A stretch of 10,894 nucleotides of DNA from an uncultured Bacillaceae bacterium (GTDB taxonomy: Bacteria > Bacillota > Bacilli > Bacillales > Cytobacillaceae): assembly GCA_937995745.1 (NCBI GenBank), contig CALKIU010000176.1, positions 1 through 10,894 of the forward strand. Reading direction: 5' to 3'. The position numbers and the translations under genes are program-made. Each line of letters opens with the position of its first letter. Within the stretch, counting starts at the first letter, position 1. The notes below the pieces were generated by a model. It was not told the origin of the DNA. It saw only the letters and a program-made list of their open reading frames with translations, and did not search any database. Shown here piece by piece: positions 1 through 6,713 of the stretch.

Positions 1-64
1 TGGAAAAAACTAAGAATCGCAAGCGCAAGGGTAATAGTAGCTAAGAGAAACTTCGTTGTACTTC
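1..64. other. Sequence upstream of first left-array repeat
   Basis: This stretch precedes the first visible repeat of the left array. It is longer than the array's spacers (36-39 nt) and contains no repeat copy, so it is probably the edge of the leader rather than another spacer. It shows no similarity to the leader of the right array (no TGATATAAT promoter, no G-run before the repeat). A short tandem echo, CTTCGTTGTA followed by CTTCGTTTTG, runs into the first repeat. It is too short to assign with confidence. Confidence 0.3.
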
Positions 65-266
65 GTTTTGATCTTACCTATGAGGGATTGAAACGTGAAC
101 GGACGGTTCACTGCCAATGTGAAATTTGTAGTTTTGATCTTACCTATGAGGGATTGAAACATTCACTAGGGACCGCGTATAGTTTCAACCTTTCGATGTT
201 TTGATCTTACCTATGAGGGATTGAAACCCTTTTCCCTCATTGATTGGCCTGACAATATGCTCTTTT

Positions 267-296
267 CTTTTATTCTTACCTTGGAGCAATAGAAAC
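267..296 (+). repeat. Degenerate CRISPR repeat (left array, fourth)
   Basis: This copy matches the left-array repeat at 22 of 30 positions, keeping the central CTTACCT and the terminal GAAAC. Mismatches fall at both ends and in the middle, and the tag reads ATAGAAAC instead of ATTGAAAC. The flanking spacers have normal length (39 and 38 nt), so it arose as a true repeat and then decayed. It is probably poorly processed. Confidence 0.8.
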
Positions 297-334
297 TGAA
301 TATGCTTGAAGCGGTGGTTTTCCACATCGCATAT

Positions 335-364
335 GTTTTCATCTTACCTATCAGGAATTGAACC
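335..364 (+). repeat. Terminal CRISPR repeat of left array, right-array type
   Basis: The last repeat of the left array carries C at position 6 and A at position 22, the two bases that define the right array's repeat, and not the G and G of its own array. It differs from the right-array consensus at only two positions (G to C at 352, A to C at 363). The second change alters the tag to ATTGAACC. No further repeat is visible about 37 nt downstream, so this is the array's end. Confidence 0.85.
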
Positions 365-495
365 TTAGGTGTAACCCATGGTCTATATGAATCTTATTTT
401 CTTCCTCTTAATGTCCCCCTAAATCTAATATTCGTACTCTCCCGAACTTGGAAAATCATGGTTGTAACCATCCATGTAAATTAGTTTCTTTCACT

Positions 496-525
496 TTGTA
501 AAATTTGAAATATCCCTCATATTTT
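496..525 (+). promoter_or_regulatory. Candidate promoter for the CARF effector gene
   Basis: A TTGTAA box at 496-501 and a TATTTT box at 520-525, 18 bp apart, form a weak match to a vegetative bacterial promoter in AT-rich DNA upstream of the CARF gene. The ten bases ATCCCTCATA at 512-521, between and into these boxes, are exactly complementary to part of the left-array repeat. No better promoter was found in 365-611. An imperfect palindrome, ATGGTTGTAACCAT, lies further upstream at 458-471. Confidence 0.3.
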
Positions 526-611
526 TCGGAATTTTTGTTTTTTAAGCAGGAATTTTGCGCTATTTTGTCGAATCTTAAAAGCAATTGTGTTTTTCAACTG
601 AGAACGGAGAT

Positions 612-1880
612 ATGGTTTTCCTTCTTCGAGGAAACGGTCTGAAAGTTTCAAAAGACTTAACGGTGGTGAGTGGTTTGTATCATACGGTTGTCATGACCTG
701 CGGGATTTCTTTATTACAGGGAAATAATTATTTTTCTGTAACAAAAGAGGACGGAGCATTCAAAGGAATGTTTCCGGCAAGGGTCTTGCAAAGAAGCATT
801 GACGATTTAGATGGAGAATTGGAAGAACAAATTGAACGCTATTGGGAGAAAGCAAGGAATGCTCTGCCAAATGTTCATCAATTCAAAGAATCTATCAGTG
901 CTGAATATTCCATCATAGAAGCGCTCCGAAAACAGAACAAACTGTCTGATAAAATCACGATTCATTTAATACTGACAAAGACGATTGGCGGATATATTTG
1001 CGAAACGTTGTTGCGGATGATTTTTGAAAAAGAAGGCCACCGGGTCCATGTTCAATATGTAGAAATGGCTGTTGAGAAGGCAGAAGAACTCAAACATCAA
1101 ACAGCGGAATATCTAAAAAAATTGGCTGATGCTCTCGTTCAGGGAGAACCGGAGACGACCTGTTTTGCTCCAATCGGCGGTTACAAAATAATGACCGCGC
1201 TTGGATATTTGGCAGGTTCTTTTCTAAACTACCCAATGGTTTACTTGCATGAAAACTCGCAGATTTTAGTTGAAATTCCCCCGATGCCACTAGGAATTGA
1301 TGAAGAGTTTATCAGCGGTCATTCTGATTTCCTCCGAAAATGCGCGAAAGATCTTGTTGAATATGAATCATTAACTTATCAAGAACGGCAAGTTGCCGAA
1401 GAATATCCGATTCTTTTTACTAAGGAAGACGGATATATTTGTTTGAGCGCCTTCGGATTGTTTTTGTTTGAACACTTGGATTATGGTTCTATTTTAGAAA
1501 CAAAGTACTTATTGTCGGAGCAAGCCGCGGGTTTAATCACTCGGAACGAGCATCATTCCATTTTCATTTATGGACAACTTCGCGAACTTGCCAAGAAACT
1601 CAAAAGCGGAGCCGATATCAGGGATCTCCGACATGACAACGAATTTAAGAATATTGACAAAAGCAAAGTAAAGTATTTTCTGTATAAAGGCGCCAGCAAC
1701 GGGAGGGATGTGTTCAGATGCACATATCAATACGATTCGCTTAATGATGTGCTGCATATCAATTATCTGTGGTTGGATCACGATCAGTATGAAAAGGAAG
1801 CATCTGAGGGAAAAGGCTTATATCGATCGGAAAAGAATTTCCGTGATTTCACTGATGAAATAGTTTTAAAAAGGAAGTAA
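612..1880 (+). CDS. CARF-wHTH-RelE-like effector (Cami1-like cOA-activated RNase)
   Basis: A 422-residue protein. The N-terminal part (about 25-230) is a CARF domain of the APE2256/Csx1 type: it has a VVMTCGISLL strand-loop near 26-35, PIGGYK at 187-192 and the IPPMPLG end at 222-228. Residues 232-292 resemble the following winged helix (GYICLSAFGLFLFEHL at 274-289). From about 295 the pattern is RelE-like: two helices, then strands containing KVKYFLYKG, VFRCTYQY (Arg369) and LHINYLWLDHDQYE (His390, Tyr393). CARF-wHTH-RelE is the architecture of Cami1, which in published work is activated by cA4 and cuts mRNA in the ribosomal A site. The RelE call rests on strand pattern, not a search; the canonical second RelE arginine is not evident. 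Start uncertain: TTG 585, ATG 612 (GGAG only 2 nt away) and TTG 675 (GGTGAG 4 nt upstream) are possible. It lies about 200 nt before cmr1 and may be its own transcript. Confidence 0.72.
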   Translation: MVFLLRGNGLKVSKDLTVVSGLYHTVVMTCGISLLQGNNYFSVTKEDGAFKGMFPARVLQRSIDDLDGELEEQIERYWEKARNALPNVHQFKESISAEYSIIEALRKQNKLSDKITIHLILTKTIGGYICETLLRMIFEKEGHRVHVQYVEMAVEKAEELKHQTAEYLKKLADALVQGEPETTCFAPIGGYKIMTALGYLAGSFLNYPMVYLHENSQILVEIPPMPLGIDEEFISGHSDFLRKCAKDLVEYESLTYQERQVAEEYPILFTKEDGYICLSAFGLFLFEHLDYGSILETKYLLSEQAAGLITRNEHHSIFIYGQLRELAKKLKSGADIRDLRHDNEFKNIDKSKVKYFLYKGASNGRDVFRCTYQYDSLNDVLHINYLWLDHDQYEKEASEGKGLYRSEKNFRDFTDEIVLKRK

Positions 1881-1987
1881 ATGACGGAGTGGTTCCTTCG
1901 ATCAATTTGGAGACATGCAGGGGGAAAGAGGAAAGCCCTTTGTAAAATTGTTAATCAAGCCAAATAGATAGGAATGATTGAAAACGA

Positions 1988-2003
1988 TTCCATAATATTG
2001 GAA
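1988..2003. promoter_or_regulatory. Dyad upstream of cmr1, possible operator
   Basis: TTCCA and TGGAA form a perfect 5-bp dyad around the AT-only centre TAATAT, in the 204-nt gap between the CARF gene and cmr1. This gap should hold the promoter of the cmr operon. I could not settle on a clear -35/-10 pair: a TTGGAA (1998-2003) followed 18 nt later by TAAATC is the best candidate and overlaps the dyad. There is no hairpin with a T-tract after the CARF gene, so read-through from it into cmr1 is possible. Confidence 0.25.
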
Positions 2004-2074
2004 CACGCGCGTTTTGCAAAGTAAATCCAAGTATAAACGTTCGGGTTTTGCAGACCGGAAGGAGTGAAACTTGT

Positions 2075-2079
2075 GGAGG
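2075..2079 (+). promoter_or_regulatory. Ribosome binding site choosing the cmr1 ATG
   Basis: GGAGG sits 5 nt before ATG 2085 and favours that start. A second Shine-Dalgarno, AAGGAG at 2059-2064, lies 8 nt before GTG 2073, in the same frame, so initiation there would add four residues. The GTG at 2064 overlaps that site and is unlikely. Confidence 0.55.
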
Positions 2080-2084
2080 AAAAG

Positions 2085-3002
2085 ATGACAGCAAGTGCGG
2101 TAAGGAAAAAAGAATACTCACTGGCTTTTATTTCGCCGATGCTCATGCACGGACTGAATAACCGCGAAGAAGCGGAATTTCGCACGTCTTCATTAAAAGG
2201 AATCATGAGATATTGGTGGCGCACATTGCAATTGTATAAAAATGAGAAAGATTTACTAAAGGAAGAAGTGCGTCTCTTTGGCGGGACAACGGAAAATGGC
2301 AGAAAATCTCCTTTGCACATTCATCTGGTTCGGCCGATATTGGGAAAAGAGCGGATAAATATTCTTCCTCATCGGCCATCTGGAGATTCCCGGCTTGCCC
2401 ATAATCGAAAGAAAAAAACGGTCTTTTCGCCCGGCATAAAAGAAAATGAAACGGCAGACATCATCATCCAAACAATGAAAAATAATCCGGCATTTGACCT
2501 TTATAACCGGTATATGGAGTATTTATTTCATTTGGCCGGCATGGGGCAGCGGGCGCGCAGGGGATTTGGCGCCGTCCAATGGACGGAGCATCGCTGGGGA
2601 AGTGTGAAACAATTTGCTGAATCGCTTAGGACTGTTTTGGATCGTATCGGCGTGGCCGGTGAGTACGATTGGAATATGAGTGGGCCATGTTTGCTTAAGA
2701 AAAAGACAAACGTCGCAGCTTCCCATCCGGTTCTTTATACGGTGTACATCGGAAAGCCGGCAGAGTCTGTGTCGGAAATTTTGAAGAGAATTGGACAAGC
2801 GTCACATGTCAGCAATGCCGAAGGAAGTCTCGGCCGTGCTAAAAATGGACGCAAAGCCTCTCCTTTATGGTGCACAGTAAGAAAAATCGGCGGTCAATAC
2901 TATCCGGTTATTACGGAAGTAAGAACCGGTCGAAAGGATGATGTGGCCGGCACTTATGAAGAGGACAAAAAAATTTTCCTCGAACAATTGGGGGTGAAAT
3001 AA
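2085..3002 (+). CDS. cmr1: Type III-B RAMP protein Cmr1 (Cas7 group)
   Basis: Cmr1 caps the head of the Cmr complex, near the 3' end of the crRNA and the entry side of the target RNA. The 305-residue protein shows the family's hallmark FRTSSLKGIMRYWWR at 32-46, in which an RRM-like fold is followed by the SLKG motif and an aromatic helix. A glycine- and arginine-rich loop, GMGQRARRGFGAV, at 152-164 is the RAMP G-rich loop expected to contact RNA. Length is normal for Cmr1. The stop codon at 3000-3002 directly abuts the TTG start of cas10, so the two are translationally linked. It is the first gene of the six-gene effector operon. A slightly longer N-terminus (GTG 2073) is possible. Confidence 0.95.
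   Translation: MTASAVRKKEYSLAFISPMLMHGLNNREEAEFRTSSLKGIMRYWWRTLQLYKNEKDLLKEEVRLFGGTTENGRKSPLHIHLVRPILGKERINILPHRPSGDSRLAHNRKKKTVFSPGIKENETADIIIQTMKNNPAFDLYNRYMEYLFHLAGMGQRARRGFGAVQWTEHRWGSVKQFAESLRTVLDRIGVAGEYDWNMSGPCLLKKKTNVAASHPVLYTVYIGKPAESVSEILKRIGQASHVSNAEGSLGRAKNGRKASPLWCTVRKIGGQYYPVITEVRTGRKDDVAGTYEEDKKIFLEQLGVK
2991..2997 (+). promoter_or_regulatory. Ribosome binding site for TTG-started cas10
   Basis: GGGGTGA, within the last codons of cmr1, lies 5 nt before the TTG at 3003. It supports this non-ATG start, which begins exactly one base after the cmr1 stop and so excludes any longer N-terminus for cas10. Confidence 0.6.
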
Positions 3003-4652
3003 TTGGCAGAGCGTTATCTTGCCGTTTTTTCCGTGGGCCCGGTCCAGTCTTTTATTGCTTCGGCCCGTAAAACGGAAGACTTATGGAGCGGCAGTTACAT
3101 ACTGTCTCATCTCGTTCGTGCAGCAATTTACAAGTTGTATTTACACGAAGAAAGTTTTCAATTACTTTTCCCATTGGTCACTAAGGATGAAATTGAGAAC
3201 CCTCGGAAAGACAATATCCATATCGCTTCTTTGCCCAACCGGTTTACGGCAACATTAAGCGGCAGCCTTGCCGAGGTTGAGGATAGGTTAAACAGCGCAC
3301 AAGCTGAGGTGAAGGAAGAATTTTTTGAAATGTTTGAAACGGCCGTAGATCTTTTGTTTCCCGGTTTTGCTGCGGAAGAAAAGGACGTCCTTCTGGATAT
3401 TGGAAAAAAACAAATAGAATCATTGCTGGAAATCTATTGGGTGCTTGAACCGTTTCCAGATGATGCCCAATTCGGCCAAGTGAGGGCTCGGGCAGAAAGC
3501 CTTCTGGCCGCTGTAAAAAATGACAAGCGTTTCTCGCAAATCGAGCAGCAAGGATTGACATGCAGCGTTTGCCACGAGCGCGAGGCTCTCAGCATCTATC
3601 CTTTCACGGAAACGGATGCTTACGCTGACATGAAAAGAAAGTTGGCCCACACGTGGAAAAAACGCAGCCCAGACTTTCAACGGAAAAACTCCGATGAAGA
3701 GCATGCGCGCATCAAAGATAATGAATATTTGTGCGCCATCTGCACAGTGAAACGGCTTGCCCGTGATTGTTTTAAAAATATTTACGATTTTTCCGATAAA
3801 TTCAAATCCTTCAAATCCACCCATGATATTGCCGGAGAAAAACAAGGCTATTACGGAGTTTTGATGATGGACGGGGACAACATGGGCCGGTGGTTTTCCG
3901 GAGACAAAATAGAAGACTACAGGAATGTGAGCCGGAGGCTGGCCAACTATTCAGCGGAAACCGTTCCCGAGATTCTCGGAAAATCGGAAAGGGCGATGCT
4001 TGTTTACGCGGGCGGGGATGACGTGCTGGCGTTTTTGCCGTTAGAGGATGCTTTGGATATTGCCCACCAGCTGCGGTTTGCTTTCAGTGATGAGGAAAAA
4101 GGATTGGCTGAAGATGCGACATCTTCCGCTGCATTGATCATTGCCCATAAAACGGCCCCGTTAAGAAATGTGTTAAATGAAGCGAGAAGAATGGAAAGCA
4201 AGGCAAAAAGCTTTAAGATTCGCAAGAGGGAACAGGAAAAAGAAGAGATTGTACAGGAAAAGGATGCATTGGCCATTTCGGTCTTGACACGTTCCGGCGA
4301 AAGAGCGGACACCATATTGCCCTGGCGTCTAGGGGAAGAAAAGACCGTTGAAATATTGCAGACAATCATCCATTTATTAAAAGACAAGCTGTCAGATACG
4401 TTTATATATCGGTTTATTGATGCGTTTTATCCTCTCATCGATATCAATAATTCGGAGTACAAAGTTTGCGAGAAATGGGTGGGAACAGAATTAAAGCGAT
4501 TATTAAAACGTTCTGCAAAAAGCCCATTAAGCGAAGAAGAACTCGAAAAAAGCGTGGAAGCTTTCATTTCGTTTTATCAAAATGTGCCGTCAACCATGGA
4601 CTTTATTTATACCTTGAAAATTTTGTCGTTTTTCAAAAGAAAGGAGGTCTAG
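3003..4652 (+). CDS. cas10: Cas10/Cmr2 large subunit, cyclase intact, HD domain absent
   Basis: The signature subunit of type III-B: on binding target RNA, its palm domains convert ATP to cyclic oligoadenylates. The 549-residue protein opens directly with the Cmr2 motif SVGPVQSFIASARKTEDLW (10-28). It has two CxxC pairs at Cys187/190 and Cys244/247, a probable zinc site. The first acidic palm site is DGDN at 290-293, and the GGDD cyclase motif is at 337-340 within YAGGDDVLAFLP. A charged helical C-terminal domain follows. Full-length Cmr2 normally carries an N-terminal HD nuclease domain before this point; here there is no room for one because the start abuts the cmr1 stop. Single-stranded DNA cleavage is therefore not expected, and signalling should be the main immune output. 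Start codon TTG. Confidence 0.96.
   Translation: MAERYLAVFSVGPVQSFIASARKTEDLWSGSYILSHLVRAAIYKLYLHEESFQLLFPLVTKDEIENPRKDNIHIASLPNRFTATLSGSLAEVEDRLNSAQAEVKEEFFEMFETAVDLLFPGFAAEEKDVLLDIGKKQIESLLEIYWVLEPFPDDAQFGQVRARAESLLAAVKNDKRFSQIEQQGLTCSVCHEREALSIYPFTETDAYADMKRKLAHTWKKRSPDFQRKNSDEEHARIKDNEYLCAICTVKRLARDCFKNIYDFSDKFKSFKSTHDIAGEKQGYYGVLMMDGDNMGRWFSGDKIEDYRNVSRRLANYSAETVPEILGKSERAMLVYAGGDDVLAFLPLEDALDIAHQLRFAFSDEEKGLAEDATSSAALIIAHKTAPLRNVLNEARRMESKAKSFKIRKREQEKEEIVQEKDALAISVLTRSGERADTILPWRLGEEKTVEILQTIIHLLKDKLSDTFIYRFIDAFYPLIDINNSEYKVCEKWVGTELKRLLKRSAKSPLSEEELEKSVEAFISFYQNVPSTMDFIYTLKILSFFKRKEV
4641..4648 (+). promoter_or_regulatory. Consensus ribosome binding site for TTG-started cmr3
   Basis: AAGGAGGT, a full anti-16S match, overlaps the end of cas10 and lies 7 nt before TTG 4656. 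It strongly supports this start over internal ATG codons such as M30. Confidence 0.75.
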
Positions 4653-4655
4653 GCA

Positions 4656-5795
4656 TTGCCGGAATGCAGTTTCTATTTGAAACCGGCCGATACGTTTTTC
4701 TTTAAGGGCCATCATACTGTAGAGGCGGGGGAAGACAGCGATATGTTCGGGCTTTTTCCTCCGAGGCCGAATACGGTTTACGGTGCGCTGCGGTCTGCAT
4801 ACATACATGAACACATGTCGTTCAGCGATTTTGCCAAGGGAACAAACGAAGAAGTAAAACAATGGATGGGGACGCCTGATTCTCTTGGCAAGTTTGCCAT
4901 TGATTTTTGCGGGCTGGTTTTCGAAACACAACTGCTGTTTCCGCTGCCGCTCGATTATCAGGTAATTGAAAAGAAAATTGAAAAAGACGGCCAAGAACAA
5001 GCCCAGGCTCATCCCTTGCAATTGACGAGGACGGATGGGCTGTCGTCTTTGGGTTCTAAATGGCTGCTTACTTCGCAGTTAAAAGAAAAATCAAAAAGCG
5101 CGGCTAATTGGTTTGTCAGGAAAGAGGATTGGAAAAAGCAGGTTCTACTTGCAAAACCAATAGAGAATCTTGTTGCTCTGGGAGATCTGCTGGCTGTTGA
5201 AAATAAAGTGGGAATTGCTTTGGATTACCGGAAGCGAACAGGGCAAGAGTCTCATTTGTATCGTATGAATTTTTTGCGGTTTAAAGCGGATTCGCATCTA
5301 TATGTCTATTCATCTTCTGCTCCGGATTTTAGCCATGTCCGTTTTGCCCGTTTGGGCGGAGAGAACCGTCCGTGGCTCATTCGCCAGGAAAAAGAAACAT
5401 TGACCATTTGGGATCAAAAAGAGTACGAGGCGATCCGTAAACAAATAGCGAAAACCAAAAAGGCGAGAATTATCTTGTTGACTCCGGCCATTTGGGAGAA
5501 CGGTTCCCGGCCCAAATCGTTCGACGGGGGGAAAATAACCCTTCCAAACGGGATCAAAGCGGAACTTCTGTGTGCGGCAATCGGCCGGCCGGCCATATTT
5601 GGAGGATGGGACATTGTCCGCCACCGTCCAAAAAAGCGCCGTTTTATGGTTCCGGCAGGTTCTGTTTTGTATGTCGGGTTGGAAGAAAAAGAGATTGACA
5701 GATTCTTAGACTTAGTTAATGGATTTTCTTTTACTGATTATGGCAGCCAAGAAGGGTTCGGTTTTGCTGTGATAGCACCGGTAAAAGAAGGATAA
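4656..5795 (+). CDS. cmr3: Type III-B RAMP protein Cmr3 (Cas5 group)
   Basis: Cmr3 pairs with Cas10 at the foot of the complex and holds the 5' tag of the crRNA. The 379-residue protein has the family's N-terminal run: a FFFKG strand (14-18) and FGLFPPRPNTVYGALRSA at 31-48, corresponding to the conserved PxPxTxxGALR motif of Cas5-type RAMPs. The C-terminal glycine-rich loop is DYGSQEGFGF at 361-370. Length is typical. The gene starts with TTG 3 nt after the cas10 stop behind a consensus ribosome binding site. The next gene, cmr4, follows after about 20 nt, so it is part of the same transcript. No odd features were seen. Confidence 0.94.
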   Translation: MPECSFYLKPADTFFFKGHHTVEAGEDSDMFGLFPPRPNTVYGALRSAYIHEHMSFSDFAKGTNEEVKQWMGTPDSLGKFAIDFCGLVFETQLLFPLPLDYQVIEKKIEKDGQEQAQAHPLQLTRTDGLSSLGSKWLLTSQLKEKSKSAANWFVRKEDWKKQVLLAKPIENLVALGDLLAVENKVGIALDYRKRTGQESHLYRMNFLRFKADSHLYVYSSSAPDFSHVRFARLGGENRPWLIRQEKETLTIWDQKEYEAIRKQIAKTKKARIILLTPAIWENGSRPKSFDGGKITLPNGIKAELLCAAIGRPAIFGGWDIVRHRPKKRRFMVPAGSVLYVGLEEKEIDRFLDLVNGFSFTDYGSQEGFGFAVIAPVKEG

Positions 5796-5802
5796 CAGAA
5801 AA

Positions 5803-5808
5803 GGGAGG
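5803..5808 (+). promoter_or_regulatory. Ribosome binding site choosing the cmr4 start
   Basis: GGGAGG lies 7 nt before ATG 5816 but only 1 nt before the alternative ATG at 5810. The spacing favours 5816, shortening the protein by two residues (Met-Phe). Confidence 0.6.
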
Positions 5809-5815
5809 AATGTTT

Positions 5816-6700
5816 ATGTATACAAAAGTAAAGCCATTTTTGCTGCATGCCATCACATCGGTACATCCGGGAAGCGGAAGCGAAGTCGGCTTGGTGGATT
5901 TGCCCATTCAGCGGGAACAGCATACAGGGTTTCCAAAAATTGAAAGCTCATCGTTAAAAGGAGCGCTTCGCTATACGGTCAGCAATCTTTTAAAAGATGA
6001 AAAGGAGAAAGAAAAATTAGAACTGGTTTTCGGTTCTGAGCCCGGCAAAGGAAACGACAAAAAAACCATTGCCAGTGCCATCGCTTTCAGTGATGCCCGT
6101 ATTCTATTGTTCCCGGTAAAGTCCATGCGCGGCGTTTTCGCATGGATTACATGTCCTCTTGTGTTGAAACGTTTCAATGATGAAATGGTGTTGAATCAAA
6201 CAGGGGTGGAAGCTTTGCCCGTTCCCGAACCGAATACGGTTTCTTCTCCGAAAGTGTTGGTGTCTAAAGGGAACATCATTTTGGAGGAATATTCTTTTTC
6301 CGTGAAAGAGGATGAGCAGACTGCAAAGCTCGCAGAAAAATTGGACAGCTATATCAAGGGGCCTGCCCCTTTGAATATGAAAGATCGATTGGTAGTCTTG
6401 GAGGACGATGAATTTACGGATTTTGTCCGTCTTTCTACGGAAGTGAACCCCCGCATCAAAATCGATCCGAAGACCGGTACAGTTGGTGATGGATTATGGT
6501 ATGAAGAAAACATCCCGCCGGAAACAATTTTCTACAGTTTGCTTTATATCGGGCATGTGCGGGCACAAAATTCCCCCGAGTTTAACACGGCCGAGGACGT
6601 GGAAAAATTTGTGCTCGACGAAAACTATGTGCCAAGTGTCTTCCAGTTGGGTGGAAACAGCACCATCGGCCACGGGATGATGAGAAAAATCTGGCTGTAG
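5816..6700 (+). CDS. cmr4: Type III-B backbone and target-RNA nuclease Cmr4 (Cas7 group)
   Basis: Cmr4 forms the repeated backbone along the crRNA and cuts the bound target RNA at 6-nt intervals. The 294-residue protein begins with the family signature: HPGSGSEVGLVDLPIQRE at 17-34, then GFPKIESSSLKGALRY at 38-53. Asp28 sits at the position of the catalytic aspartate described for Cmr4, so target slicing should be intact. A glycine-rich motif ends the protein (GGNSTIGHGMMRKIWL). Length matches the family closely. It follows cmr3 in the operon, and 13 nt separate its stop from cmr5. ATG 5816 is preferred to ATG 5810 because of ribosome binding site spacing. Confidence 0.96.
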   Translation: MYTKVKPFLLHAITSVHPGSGSEVGLVDLPIQREQHTGFPKIESSSLKGALRYTVSNLLKDEKEKEKLELVFGSEPGKGNDKKTIASAIAFSDARILLFPVKSMRGVFAWITCPLVLKRFNDEMVLNQTGVEALPVPEPNTVSSPKVLVSKGNIILEEYSFSVKEDEQTAKLAEKLDSYIKGPAPLNMKDRLVVLEDDEFTDFVRLSTEVNPRIKIDPKTGTVGDGLWYEENIPPETIFYSLLYIGHVRAQNSPEFNTAEDVEKFVLDENYVPSVFQLGGNSTIGHGMMRKIWL

Positions 6701-6713
6701 GGAGGAGAAACGG

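Larger units (their letters stand above)
65..364 (+). CRISPR. Left CRISPR array, five repeats, decayed at its distal end
   Basis: Three identical 30-nt repeats lie at 65-94, 131-160 and 198-227. They start GTTTTGATCTTACC and end GAGGGATTGAAAC. Two degenerate repeats follow at 267-296 and 335-364. Spacers are 36, 37, 39 and 38 nt, so even the decayed repeats are in register. The ATTGAAAC end gives the usual 8-nt 5' crRNA tag of type I/III systems and sets the direction as left to right. Repeat decay at the right end agrees, because the leader-distal end is oldest. The repeat differs from the right array's at only positions 6 (G versus C) and 22 (G versus A), so one Cas6 could process both. Whether the array starts at 65 or is a remnant of a longer one cannot be seen here. 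Confidence 0.95.

Noticed and set aside
95..111. Inverted repeat GTGAAC...GTTCAC at the start of the first left spacer
   Set aside because: A 6-bp stem inside one spacer is most simply a property of the protospacer; no other spacer shows it.
402..431. A sixth, further decayed repeat after the left array
   Set aside because: At the expected spacing there is no match to the CTTACCT core or to the GAAAC end.
1872..1898. AAGGAA/TTCCTT hairpin at the end of the CARF gene as a terminator
   Set aside because: Six weak pairs with a 15-nt loop and no T-tract.
3420..3845. Minus-strand open frames of 100-140 codons opposite cas10 and cmr3
   Set aside because: They lie wholly inside well-identified genes on the other strand, lack ribosome binding sites and have no recognisable domains.
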